Source: Enoplolaimus lenunculus (lineage: Eukaryota > Nematoda > Enoplea > Enoplida > Thoracostomopsidae). Taken from it: a stretch of DNA of 64,000 nucleotides. The DNA lies in contig JASANG010001377.1 of assembly GCA_030248215.1 (NCBI GenBank), positions 62,001 to 126,000 of the forward strand, written 5' to 3'. Shown one piece after another: positions 45,382-57,049 of the stretch. Below the pieces are notes generated by a model. The model saw only the letters and a list, made by a program, of their open reading frames with translations, did no database searches and had not been told where the DNA came from. Each line of letters opens with the position of its first letter. The stretch's first letter is position 1. Both the position numbers and the translations under genes were made by a program.

Positions 45382-46160
45382 CCCTGATTACTTCTTGAAC
45401 TGAAGGACGGATATAGGTTGAGCAAGGGACTGGCGGATCTCAGTGTTCTAAAGGCGTACGAGATACACCAACGTAGGTACATGGGATAGTTCCGTTGTGG
45501 CGTAATTGTTGCTAGCCATCAAAGCGACGAAATATCAAGCAGTAGGGGTTCAACATTGATGTGGATATAACAGGCTGCTTTTCGCAAAAATATAGCGAAA
45601 TGATTCAGAGTTAAACTTGGACGATCAACTGGTAACTTCGCCTACGTCTTTAGCCGAGTTCTATTCCTCACGACCTGCAGTAGAAATGTGACACACATTA
45701 CAAAAGCTTTAGCCCTGCTTATAAGTTATGAAAAATTGGTGAACGGCTTCTTGGAAAATTTCAACACCTCTACAATTATACAATTTTACTGAACTCACAC
45801 GCATTTATGCTTCCAACATTTAAACAAACACCGATGAATTACCTGTAGGAATACAATTATTTTGCGATGGTTATGTGATTGTAAGATCTTACTGTAAACT
45901 GGAGTATCGAAAATGAAGAATAAAACGGCAATAATTGTAATTTCGAGAAGTTTCACTAGCGATTTCGAAACTAACTTTATGGTTTCTGTGTAGCTGTTTT
46001 TAATGCAACCGAAAAATGCGATATATTAGCCTATTTTAGCGTTAAAATGAGTTTCGGTTTTGTAACCAAATTTACGTAGAAATATATGGCTTCTCGTTCT
46101 AAGACAATGAAAAATGGCTTTTGTTCCTTTTAGGCATTGGCTCAATCTAGTTTACATAAG

Positions 46161-46361
46161 CCGGCCAACGTAAATAACAGGGGCAGAACGTATTATAAGC
46201 ATATTCGTAAGCCTAAGCCTACGGTTAATCCTAAGCGTAAGAATGAACATATTCCTAAGCCTAAGCCTAAAGCCAAGCACAAAAAATTAGTCTAAAGCTT
46301 AAGCTTACTCTATTGCAGTCCCACAGAAAAACGTTCCGCCCCTGATCTTTACATGGGCCCC
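46161..46361. mobile_element. MITE family B, copy 3
   Basis: Left CCGGCCAACGTAAATAACAG; right CCGCCCCTGATCTTTACATG then GGCC. CCTAAG hexamers, then AAAAAATTAGTCTAAAGCTT and ACTCTATTGCAGTCCCACAG. Well preserved. Confidence 0.87.
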
Positions 46362-46674
46362 TAAGCCTAAGGGTGAGCCTAATCTGTGTTAAGCCATACC
46401 TTAATAATAGGTACATGTAAAAAGTGTTCAAGAGCACGAAAAGCCCGAAAAGCTATCGAAGTTGAAGACAAGTATACGATTCCAAGAATCGGAACCAGAA
46501 TTTCATTTCAGGAACAGATAACCTTATGCAAAGGAAAGCTTTGAAGTTCTACGATTCCGAATCACCAGAAATTTCCGTAATGAATATATCACCTCATGCA
46601 CGCTTCCGATGATTTGCAATTTACACAATGTATTTCTAGTGTACATCGTTTGTAAGTTGAAAACATTGTCTGGA

Positions 46675-47049
46675 AGGTGCGCCGTCCGTCACCCGTACGG
46701 CGCCGTCCGTCACCGTGCGTCACCCGTACGGCGCCGTCCGTCACCGTGCGTCACCCGTACGGCGCCGTCCGTCACCCGTACGGCACCGTCCGTCACTGTG
46801 CATCACCCGTACGGCGCTGTCCGTCACCGTGCGTCACCCGTACGGCGCCGTCCGTCACCGTGCGTCACCCGTACGGCGCCGTCCGTCACCGTGCGTCACC
46901 CGTACGGCGCCGTCCGTCACCGTGCGTCACCCGTACGGCGCCGTCCGTCACCGTGCGTCACCCGTACGGCGCCGTCCGTCACCGTGCGTCACCCGTACGG
47001 CGCCGTCCGTCACCGTGCGTCACCCGTACGGCGCCGTCCGACACCGTGC
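46675..47049. repeat. GC-rich 31-bp minisatellite
   Basis: About 12 tandem copies of a 31-bp unit built from ACGGCGCCGTCCGTCACCGT and GCGTCACCCGT. One unit is interrupted near 46770-46800. Because 31 is not a multiple of three, all three forward frames stay open and read the same Arg/Ser/Pro-rich repeat. The right flank (CACCGTGCAGTATCGTGCGC, then GGTGACGGACGGTG at 47087) resembles a family G element, suggesting the array grew from the end of one. Confidence 0.93.
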
Positions 47050-47103
47050 AGTATCGTGCGCAAATAACTCACGTACGAAAACGTATGGTGACGGACGGTG
47101 TTA

Positions 47104-48703
47104 GTATTGTAGGTTCTGTGTGGAGCAAATGCGCGAGACAGTGGAAGTTAGTACTCCACATACTTGCATAATTCAGTGAAATAACAGAGAAGAAAGTTTA
47201 CTGGTCAATTTAACACTTGTTCACCGCTCATAAGGAGATTATATATATCAAACAATACAACCAATGGATATATGGCTAACAACAATTCTTCACGCTGATA
47301 ACTCAACACATGTGATACCTGATTGCTAGATACTGTCTAAAACCGAAAATCAATAAAAATAACCTGAATTCACATTCAGTATATTTGCCCATTGAGAAAT
47401 ACTTTATACTCTTTTCGTTTCCGTAATATGTATCTACCCACAGAAAATAAATATGTTTGGGAGATAATTTATCTATATTAAATAGTTTCCCAAAAATCCA
47501 AAAGCATCCCCTTGCCCGTTTAAAACCCCTTTCCAATATTGCCAATCTCACTCTTTATCAAAAGTTGGAACTTTCGCCAAGTTGGTTTGTCTTTTCGTAC
47601 AGTGACCCATCAGATCTAAGCGGTGAACGTTTACAAAGAGCGTCGAAAGCGCAGCTTTACAATCGCACAACTTGCGAGCATAAGCATTAAATTTTCTCGC
47701 ATACTATAAGCAACATTAGCACAAACGGGATTCCCAAAATCATGCACAATGCGCACTGCTTTTTACAGCAAAAATGTGCGTACTGTAGATAATTTCCACC
47801 GGACATGTCTGCCTCTCTGGCTGGAGTGTCAAGCTGCTATTGCTGAGTCTGAGGTTGTGTTTTCGCTCGAAACACAGATGATATAAAATATATTCATGTG
47901 CGAAAGGGTTAAAACTATTTTAACTTTGCCACGAGGGCAATTAAAACTGGTATGCTGGGATATTGTCAAGCTTGCCTTTGTACCAATATTTCATAAAATA
48001 AGCATGACAAATTTATTTTAAAGTTTTCAACATTTAATTTGACCAAACGAGCGTGGTATGTTCACAAATTTGAAGCCAAATTAATTAAACAGCACGAGAT
48101 ATTTTTCAAAAATATCGCGTATTTATATGTCAAAAATTTACCTCACTCAAATTAGTTTTGTTTCAAAAATTGGGCAAACCTTCTCGGTTTTCAGGTTCAT
48201 AAACTTTGATAAAATTTTCGACGATTTTGTACAAATTGGGTTAATTAAAAATACTTTTTTATGCTCGTTTCACAAGTTTGACCAGTGAATTTAAGGCCAT
48301 AAATGCGCAAGTACCTACTGTTTTGTATTGGCTGATCTGCTTTATTAAACTATTCAAGTTGAATTTCAAGTGAAACTTGTGGTATTAATAATTTGTGTTC
48401 AATTTATCATTGACGATTGGAACATGCTGTTTTACACTTTTAATATATTCCAGTTTGCTCTGTATATTTGCTACCGAGCCAATCCTGCGGCCAAGGTACT
48501 AATTGAGCGATGTGAAACTCCGAGCAAAGCTCGGAGATTTCTCGAAACGTTTTATTAACTGATTTGCATAATAGCTTATTTGCTTCTAGCTTCGCTCAAT
48601 ACATGTAGTCTCACTACGACTGATTGGATTTTGCGAGCTGTTAAAAATTTTGCTAGCATCAGCTTTTTAAATGTCCTAAAAAATTCTTCCTCGTCAAAAA
48701 TTT
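47104..48703. other. Intergenic, mostly unique-looking
   Basis: Apart from the SINE tail at 47795-47913, I see no gene or repeat I can name. A small hairpin with GAAACTCCGAGC / GCTCGGAGATTTC lies near 48511-48545. Short ORFs have no recognisable similarity. Confidence 0.4.
47795..47913. repeat. SINE, decayed copy
   Basis: The end ATATTCATGTGCGAAAGGGT then TAAAA matches the SINE tail at 56140-56176 and 21690-21717. Upstream, CTGGAGTGTCAAGCTGCTAT could be a decayed head (compare GCGTCAAGCTCCTAT at 56038). Confidence 0.55.
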
Positions 48704-48889
48704 GGCCGGCCGATGTTACTTTTACGGCTTTAACAATACTAGACTGAGCATATTCCTAAGCCTAAGCCTGAAGCGTCGAAAAAAGTGTATTCCTAAGTCT
48801 AAACGTAAGAAAAAAGTATTCTAGAATTTAAGCGTAGTCTTTTCAAGAACCACCACAAACCGGGACGGCCCTAAAAGTAACATGGGCGA
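48704..48889. mobile_element. MITE family C, copy 6
   Basis: Left GGCCGGCCGATGTTACTTTT; right ACGGCCCTAAAAGTAACATG then GGC. The core has CCTAAGCCTAAGCC, CTAGAATTTAAGCG and ACCACCACAAACCGGG. Confidence 0.83.
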
Positions 48890-50597
48890 AAAAGAAATTT
48901 CAGTAGTCCAGTTATAAACACATTTTCATTCCAATATTGCTAGTATCGGTTTCAGATAATGCGAGCTATGACGTGGGTACAGTAAAATTACCTTCACATA
49001 GGTTCTGTCCGTACCCAGGTTACATGAACTCAATCTAAAAGCATGTTCAACTAAAATTGAGACAGTATAAAAATTCGGAAAAACAATTTTTGCTCTATAC
49101 AATTGCACATGCAACTAATTGTTGCATTTTAGCTTCTGTGTTGTATAGGCAAAATAGAAAGATTTGCAAAAACGATGTTTGCAAATTTTCAAAACAACAG
49201 TTTAATATTTTACCCATGAGAACAAAAAAAATTAATATCTCAAAGCTAAAAACCTGATTAAGATAATATTTAGTTTTCTCAAGACATTCATTGACTTTTA
49301 GTGTCTCTTGTGGATGGTGTACGGCTTCAGTCTAACCTTTATTTTGAAGATAAAACAAAAGATAAACAGACATATAAAACTGCTGTCAATAAGCGATGAT
49401 ATCAAATGCTATAGTATATAATTAAAAGCACGCACAATATGTTATAAAAACATTACTTATATTTGACACTGTGAGGGTTTAGGGTCTGTCTATAACGGAA
49501 GGTTTCGTTTTGAACAGTAAATTTGGCGATATGTCTCGGCCAAGTATATAAAAACGTATAAAATCGTTTTCTTTCTGTGTATAAATATATAAATTATCAG
49601 CCGTATAACTATTAACTTGAAGCGTTGAAATATTCTTAAAGCAAAATATGGTGGTGGAAATTTTAGCTAATTTCTTTTTCGGCGCAGGACGCTAGTCGTA
49701 CTTCAAAACACAAACATCAGTGTTAACAAGAAAGTCTGAGCAAAAGCAATAGTGTAAAAATATAAACCTCATTCCATTCGTTTTGCAAAATACGAGTCAG
49801 CTGATTAAAATCACAGGAACGAATTTATGTCAAAATTATATATACAACCAAATAATGGTCATTCAATTCACACGTACATATTTAGCAGCAAGCACTTCAA
49901 GCTGCAATTTGCAAGTGCAAGGTTTTCTAGTTAAATCTTTCAACTGCAACTTGCACTTGCAAGGTTATGATGCTGCGAGAAATTGCAGCTACAACTTGTA
50001 AGAGCAAGTTTTTGCAGCGAAAACTTAAGGTTGCAACTTTTAGCTACAGCTAAAGTTTCTACTGTGAAAATAAATTTTTCAAGGGTACATTATTTCTGCT
50101 AGTTCTTACTGCAACAACTTGCATGTGTGAATGTGGTATTAATCTAAACCGTTCATCATATATAAATACATAAAAAGAACTCGGATTTTAGACGAATTCT
50201 ACTGCAACGATACCACTCTGAAATAGCCAATCAGTCTCTAACCCCGCAAATACCTAAGTATATAACTATAGCATGTTTCGTTTATTTAACGAAATGTCGG
50301 TTTATGCAAGACTACTAAAGATAAGCAACACATGTATAATTTCTCATAAATACATGCACTCTGTGATCAGCGAAACTTTAAACAAGTCAAAAACGATACA
50401 ACAGGGTGAACACTGAATAAAGTTTATTCCGCCATCTCTGAACAAAAAGGTTCTGCAAATGTTTTCGAAAGAAAAATTCCCACGAAAATTAATGGATTGA
50501 GTATAAAAATAAACGTCACAGTCAACAGCCGTGTTGAACTGTATGATTGTCGGCTTAAAACGTGGCCGTAGTGACAATTTTGGTTTTATGGATGAAG
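48890..50597. other. Intergenic, no gene recognised
   Basis: AT-rich sequence. Between 49890 and 50050 there are several short mirrored pairs of GCAACTTGCA / TGCAAGTTGC type, a local cluster of self-complementary motifs without clear element boundaries. Short ORFs are unsupported. Confidence 0.4.
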
Positions 50598-50752
50598 CGA
50601 CCAATATAAAGAACAGGGGCAGTACAGTATTATGAGCATATTCCTAAGTCTAAGCCTAAGCCTAAAAGCCAGCCAAAAAAATTAGTCGAAACCTTAAACT
50701 TACTCTATTCTAGTCCCACAGTAAAGCGTGCGCCCCTGATGTTTACATAGAT
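50598..50752. mobile_element. MITE family B, copy 4
   Basis: Left CGACCAATATAAAGAACAGG; right GCGCCCCTGATGTTTACATA then GATCGG. CCTAAG core with AAAAAATTAGTCGAAACC. Confidence 0.8.
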
Positions 50753-51684
50753 CGGTGAGCTATATGTAGTTTGACTAAAAATCAATTTGTTTCAGTAGAA
50801 AACTGTATTTGAATAGTTAAAAGTTAATTTTATTTCAAAATAGAAACATTTCAGATATATTAGAACAAGGACAGAAAACTATTAAATTATATTTTCCAAC
50901 GTGATAAATGTGCAAAAAATACAAATTTTATTCTACGAATAAAAGTAATGTCTTAAATGTCATTTCGATCGAGTACCTGTTGCATCTCTGGATATCATTT
51001 GCAAGACGTTTTCTGTATCCTGTAACTCAATTTCCAGAATTAATATTTTGCCTGATAAAATACTCGGCTTTATCAACATCTGTTGGCTGTTTTGCAATTA
51101 GTAAACCTAAATGTATATATTTTTTAATTATTCAAAGAATCCTAATACATGGTTGTGTTGTTTGAAACTGTATCCATAATTTAGGGGAGCTCTAAAAACG
51201 CCGGGAGTAGCAGCGTTGCTTCAAAAAGCAATGCAAGCATGAAATAATGCAAAATAGATACGCGTGTTCAATTTAATGACATAGCTAGTAAATTTTGAAC
51301 AAGAGTAAACATATGGATTATAAAAAATAAAAAGAGAGCGCAGTTAAAATTTTATAGTTTCCTATCACTTTGTTGAAACCATACGAAACGGTACAGAAAA
51401 CCATGAAATAAAACACATATGGCAGGTCAAAAGCAAAATTAATCTGACTGCCAAATAAGCGAAGCAAAATTTAAAGTTGAACTAATAAATTGAACTTTTG
51501 TGCTTTGCCACCTGTTTAAACTGCAGCATTGAGATGGTATTTACGCTTTAAATAAAATAATTAATATTAATGTATGAAATGGTATTTGTGATATATGGCA
51601 AGTATCAACATCGATCCCGGCAAGGCAAGGAATGAGCAAGCATTAGCGGATCCAGAGCAGAAGTTGGCGGTGTACGCCACCCGT

Positions 51685-51885
51685 CAAAAATTGTTGTGAT
51701 AAAAGGGTAGAGTCCTTTTTCTCCAGAAAGTTTTTTGTAAAAACATGACAAAGTCCCTCCACACAATTTTCACCTCAGAAATTTTTTATAAAATGATAAG
51801 GTCCCTTACTTTACAATTTTTACCCTCGGAAATTTTTGTGATATAATGGTAAGGTCCCTACCTTTGAATTTTTCCCTGATAATGG
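51685..51885. repeat. Tandem repeat of about 63 bp, three copies
   Basis: Units of the form GAAATTTTTTATAAAATGAT, AAGGTCCCTTACTTT, ACAATTTTTACCCTC repeat roughly three times with divergence. The array lies between GTACGCCACCCGTCAAAAAT and its near-complement GTCAGAAATTTCTACGCCAC, so it may be the interior of an inverted-repeat element at about 51670-51960. Confidence 0.65.
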
Positions 51886-51991
51886 CATATATAGCATACA
51901 GTAAAAATTGCGTTTCATAACGTTTGGCAGGGCGCCCCCGTCAGAAATTTCTACGCCACTGCGAGCAAGACCTATAAAATATAAAATATAT

Positions 51992-52314
51992 TAGAGATGT
52001 CGACGGGACCAGAGTATTACCCGGTGTCGGGGCCAGAAAAATACACAAATCTTCCTTTTGCGTACGCATGTACCTGTGAGTACGATCCTGTTTTTATCAT
52101 ATTGCGCCACACGACATTTTGTTGATACTCCAATGGTGTGAAGTTTCGTGTTAATGCATTTGTTATTTGACATATCGCGTAACGCGACATTTTGCCTACG
52201 GTAATGTAATAAAATTACTATGCAGCGTTCGGATTCTGGCTAAATTGTGCCAGGGGCCATTGTTTTTCTGGTACCGTCCATGGTACCGTTGGCCCCAGCC
52301 CCGGGACATCTCTA
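51992..52314. mobile_element. hAT-type MITE with perfect 8-bp duplication
   Basis: A 323-bp element starting TAGAGATGTCGACGGGACC and ending GGCCCCAGCCCCGGGACATC then TCTA. It is flanked by identical octamers AAATATAT (51984-51991 and 52315-52322). TAGAGATG-type termini with 8-bp duplications are characteristic of hAT elements. Confidence 0.92.
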
Positions 52315-53036
52315 AAATATATGGTGTGTGGTTGCGAACAGGAGTGAAAAACTATGATTCAAAACATATTTTGTAAAATCTGCATAATTAAAGCGGGAAT
52401 AACACTTTTTTGCATTGCGTAGAAAAACAGCGAAACCCGTGAACACTATGAGTAAAATCAGCCCTGCCGTTGGCATCGTAGCAGCTCGCTCTCATATCGT
52501 GGATCGAACTATAGTCGTTCACTAAAAATCCAACAGTGCTGTGTACTACAGAGTGCATCTTAATAATTTTCGATGATTATATTTCGCATATCTGGTATAA
52601 CGCATATTCACGTAAGAGTCAACAATATGTGCTATACATAACGGAAAATACCGGTCAATAGAGTATTCCTGGATTATATTTAGGCAAATGATTAAAAAAC
52701 CTGAATTGAAATAAAAAATAAAATCGCTGCAATGCGCATTTTGTTTTGAACCAAAATTGTACCAAGTGGAAAGCTAAGCTAAAAACTGTCGACTATAGCA
52801 AATCCGAGCTTAATAAATTGGCTAGCACGGACAAAATATAATAACTCTAGATATAATCCATTGGACACTGATTGTAATTATTATTTTATTGTTGGATACT
52901 GCCACTGCGGTAGACTTTAAGGTTTAAATTGCAAACTAGCGTGCTTACATCGCTAAAAACAGACAACATTGAAGAAAAAGTTAGCACTATTGCGAGTTAA
53001 ATTGGCAGTTTGCAGTTTTTAAGATATTAATAACTT

Positions 53037-53235
53037 CTGGCAAGAGTGCATAATACAAGAGTGTGCAACACTTGGGGGTCAGCATGGTACAAAATGTACC
53101 ACTGGGCGTTGCGTTTTTAGCCGACCGCCCTTGTTAAGAGGGTTCGCTATCACATCAAGACATAAAACTAAACCATATGAGAGCATGTTTGACACCACAT
53201 ACATAAAGTGCCATGGTTCACACCTGTTGTATATT
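53037..53235. mobile_element. MITE family E, 3'-truncated copy
   Basis: It starts CTTCTGGCAAGAGTGCATAA, contains AGCATGGTACAAAATGTACC and GGGCGTTGCGTTTTTAGCCG, and fades after AAGTGCCATGGTTCACACC. The CCCGCCAAAATTT minisatellite begins directly after it. Confidence 0.78.
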
Positions 53236-53242
53236 AGGGCTA

Positions 53243-53460
53243 AAATTTGAATTTCCAGCCAAAATTCCAATTATACCGCCAAAATTTTAATTTTTACGCC
53301 AAAATTCGAATTTCCCGCTAAATTTAAATTCTCCCACCAGAATTTAAATTCTCCCGCCAAAATTTGAATTTCCCGCCAAAACTTGGTTTTACCCTTAAAA
53401 TTTGAATTTCCCGCCAAAATTTAAATTTCATTCAAAAGTTTTTATTTCCCGCCTGATTTT
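53243..53460. repeat. 19-bp minisatellite rich in TTTCCCGCCAAAA
   Basis: About ten irregular units around TTTCCCGCCAAAATTTGAA. Four carry an exact TTTCCCGC, the E2F consensus; others differ at one or two bases. A related singleton (TTTCCTGCCAAATTAAAA) follows at 53489. Confidence 0.85.
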
Positions 53461-53779
53461 ATACCACCATCACGGTTTCAATTTCCTGCCAAATTAAAAA
53501 GTCCGCACACTGTTCGCGGATTATGAATTTGTCCGCTACACCGTTGCCGAAAACGCCTAAATGTCCATCAATTTGTGTCGCAAGTGATGCGACGAAAATT
53601 GCTTTTAATAAACGGTATGGACATGTATGCTGTCTGTTCAAAATGGTAGGGGCATTGCATGTGCGGAGCGCGCGCATTATAACGTGTGAATGACATCTTG
53701 TTGAAGTATGCATCATCCATGATAGTAAACGTAACCTATCACAGACAATATAAGACAGGTTCAATTTTAATATAAATAG

Positions 53780-53822
53780 TTCTCGGATGCAATAGAAAAA
53801 ATTCATGTGAGAAAGGGTTAAC
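53780..53822. repeat. SINE tail fragment
   Basis: AAAAATTCATGTGAGAAAGG then GTTAACAC matches the conserved SINE tail seen at 21690, 47890 and 56140. Confidence 0.6.
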
Positions 53823-53897
53823 ACATTCAAGTTTGCTCAGTTGTATTGACATTACTTCAATACGCTGTCTTATTTTTACCGAACCATAACATGGCTA

Positions 53898-54343
53898 CTG
53901 TAGTGACCCGAATAAGAGGGGAGGGACTGATATTTATTTGGCCTGTCCAGAGGCTACCCCCCTGTTATTCGGTTACGGACTGTTATTTATTTTTAACCCA
54001 CGCTCCGCCGCCCTTCGTTACTGATATATCCGGTACTGCAATTATCCGTTGAATTAAACGTTTATTTATCTTGTGTCAATAGTTTGAGCGATAATTCAAG
54101 GATATACTTAGGAATTTACTTTCAAAATTTAAGTACGCTTTAAAATTTCGAACTCAAATTATTTGGTCCTAGAGTTATTTATGCGCTAAAATTAGGGTTA
54201 GTTGACATTTATGGACTAATTAGTGTTTATTGACTCTATCCGCTTACGGACTCTTATTAGGGATACGGACTCCAATTGATTCGGACCCGAAATGGTGACT
54301 CCCCTCTTATTAACCCCGCCCTCTCTTATTCGGGTCAATACAG
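53898..54343. mobile_element. MITE family D, full-length reference copy
   Basis: A 446-bp element flanked by TA (53896-53897 and 54344-54345). Left CTGTAGTGACCCGAATAAGA; right TCTTATTCGGGTCAATACAG. It contains two GTTACGGACTG/TACGGACTC-type blocks and AATTAAACGTTTATTTATCT. No ORF of note. Confidence 0.9.
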
Positions 54344-54689
54344 TATTTGAACAAAACTGTGTGCCAAAAATGGTTAAAAAGCTATTTGTTGTGGTATAAT
54401 CGGAAATTGTTATATCAGGGGTGTGGTTGTTGTTGAAAATTAAGGTCAAATTCGGCAATGATAACACTGACATGCGGTAAATAAATTTTACGACCAATGT
54501 GTGTAAAATACAGCGAAGAAAAAAGCAAAACGGAATATATTTACCAAAATTTTTTTGGTTTTAAATTGTCAAAATATACCGCCTTTAAATTCTATTTTAA
54601 AACATATGCCACAACGCACCGCACAGAGGTAGAATTAGATTGCGTTGTGAAACATTTGAATTGCACTGTGAAGTATTTTGGGCATCAAC

Positions 54690-55020
54690 TATTGCTCTAT
54701 GCAAGAGTGTATAATGGAGAGTATGACACTGCTCCATCTATACACATATATTGCGTGATATTACGCGGACCTTGATAGATGCTACCCCACCCTTGATTGA
54801 GGGGGGGTCTTAACTACACCTGCAACAGTTTGTTTTCAGTAACATCGCATAGTTTATGCATATTGAAAGCATGTTTCCACTTGTTTCCAAACATTTTATA
54901 ACAGAACCCCCCCATCAATCAAGGGGGGTTAGACAAAGTATGGTCCGCGTGATACTACATCACGCTAATACATGTTGTATACATAGTGTCACACTCTTCC
55001 TATATTATACACTCTTGCTA
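54690..55020. mobile_element. Family E-like palindromic MITE
   Basis: Left GCAAGAGTGTATAATGGAGA then GTATGACACT; right AGTGTCACACTCTTCCTATA then TTATACACTCTTGC. Inside, CACCCTTGATTGAGGGGGGG pairs with CCCCCCATCAATCAAGGGGG. The whole element could form one long hairpin. The 92-residue ORF ending in it is unsupported. Confidence 0.8.
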
Positions 55021-56040
55021 TAAGTAACGTTCAAATGTTTGCCGTTTTCATACTAATTCATAATCTTCTCTTTTTTGCATGAAAATTTTCTTTTCATCCG
55101 TGGTCCAATTTCAAACTAGAATTCAAATCGCAAACTCTCAGATAGAAGGGTTTTGCCATCATTCCGGGTTATAATAATTTCACGAAGGGATTGCGTATTA
55201 TAAAGTTAATTTAAACACTGCCAATGCGTATTTCTAGTTACTGCATCTGTTTCGGCTATGAAAATACAGGAACTTTGTTCATTTTATGCTCGAAATTTTG
55301 TTCTAAATCGTAATTAGTGCGAAACTAAAAATGGCAAAATTTGTTCAAAACCTTTAAAAAATCTTAATGCTAATATCCGTTTCCAGTTACTTTGATGACT
55401 GTTTGTTTCCGTTCCGTTTTCGTTACTTTTACTATCCGTTGTACACCCTGTAGCGAACTAATTTCTTTTTTTTCGTTTTTGCAGTTCGCATAAGTGTAAC
55501 AACAAAACGTTCAGAGGATAATTTATAAAATTTCGGCAAACGAATACCGATTATGATTGATCTGAAAAAGCACACATTTTGCAGAAGCGAAGATAAGATT
55601 GAAAACTACATCTCTCCATTCTGAGCCACGACAGTTAAAATTAATATTGACTACATCCTATAGGATGTGTAATTAAAGTTTTGGATTTAATAAATCGGCA
55701 TGAATTTGTGTTGCAGTTATGTATAAGTAACGTCATACGTATGACGTGCAATTCTTGGTCACTACCGTGCGAGTTCGAGTTCACCAACCATTAGAAATTT
55801 TCGGCATTGTACCAGAGGTTATTGCAATTTGGTTAATAGTGAAATTTTGCGTAGTTTTACAAAAATTATATCATACAATGCGTTCGGCTTTTAACCCTTT
55901 CACTCAAAGAGTATACTGTGAGCAACTAAATACAATAATGTACGAGCAATACACACACAGTGAGCAGTGTTTAACATTTATAACATATATGCGCAGTGCA
56001 AAATCTCCACAAAACGTGAGAGCATACTCGGGCTCGAGCG
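55021..56040. other. Intergenic, one possible repeat end
   Basis: Near 55370-55450, CCGTTTCCAGTTACTTTGAT ... ACTATCCGTTGTACACCCTG is the inverse of CAGGGTGTAAACGGATAGTA at 11486, so both are probably ends of one hAT-type repeat family. Nothing else recognised. Confidence 0.4.
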
Positions 56041-56176
56041 TCAAGCTCCTATAGCTCAGTGGTCATCGTCAACGCCTCCCACCCGTGAGACTGGGGTTCG
56101 AATCTTACCTTGAAAATACATCTCATATGAAATTGAAATATTCATGTGAGAATTGAGAAAGGGTTAAGTTTTAACT
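56041..56176 (+). repeat. tRNA-Gly-derived SINE
   Basis: The head contains a pol III A box (TATAGCTCAGTGGTCATCG), an anticodon arm resembling tRNA-Gly(CCC) (ACGCCTCCCACCCGTGAGAC) and a B box (GGTTCGAATC). The acceptor stem does not pair properly, so it is not a working tRNA. The tail AAATTGAAATATTCATGTGA then GAAAGGGTTAA recurs at three other loci. Confidence 0.78.
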
Positions 56177-57049
56177 TTGGCATAATTTTGAGGAATTTAC
56201 TATCGGCATTTCTGAAATATATTTAAAATAAAATTTTTTAAAAACTTTGAACAGACACTTGCTGAAATTAGCAAGTTAATATTTTAACGACCTAATTTTG
56301 CTTCACCTCTGGTTTCGCCTCCAGCTCCACAACATTTTGCTGACCCCCGGGCTTCGGCTACGGTATTTTTTCTACCAGTTGCCCCTGCATTCTAGTGATC
56401 AAAATATTATTCTCAGACTCTCGAGTGTAATAAGTATTCGAAGCAATTCTCATGAAATAAACAATACACAGCCGAATCATTGGCAAAAACGTTTTGAAAA
56501 ATTGCTTGACTCGCAACATTAAAATTTGTACCTGTATCATTTGGGAGCATTTATGCAATATTTGACTTTATTCTGGTGTATTGTATATGCAACAGCATAA
56601 GGATACTGCAGAGTTAGCATCCGCAAACCCCCGAGGTGCCGTCAGAACACTACTCAATGTTTTAGTCTCTCTCGTAAAAAATAGACCAAATTCTGGATTT
56701 TAATACTTTCTGACGCTACTATAAATGCGTCGATCAGTAAACCCTCTCGAAACGACACTTGGACCTTTTGTGAACTACAAGGTTTCTATTGGATCCCACA
56801 CAAACCCCGTTGAATCTTGCGGGGGCATAGTAACCGACAAGGAGGAAGGAAAGCGGGATTGCAGTGCGCAGAATCGGCACTGCGGACGCTGCTAAAGACT
56901 AGACACGTACATATATACGTCAAGCCACAAATTTGTCAGATCATAACTTTTAAACAACGGAGTAAAACGAAATATTTTTGATCTGCTTCACACAATTTAG
57001 AGATAAAGGCGATTGTTCCTGTCAACAAACGTTTTGATCAAGTAGAATC

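Noticed and set aside
46609-47171. Three overlapping plus-strand ORFs of 129-164 residues (Arg/Pro/Ser-rich)
   Set aside because: All three frames of the same 31-bp GC-rich minisatellite are open because the unit lacks stops. Not evidence for a protein.
50908-51165. 85-residue ORF with hydrophobic stretches
   Set aside because: No recognisable similarity, no splice context or conserved motif. Expected by chance in AT-rich DNA.
54497-54775. 92-residue ORF with several Cys and Tyr
   Set aside because: Its 3' end runs into the family E-like palindrome and it matches no family I know.
56041-56115. A functional tRNA-Gly gene
   Set aside because: A and B boxes and an anticodon-like arm are present, but the acceptor stem does not pair, and the SINE tail follows directly.
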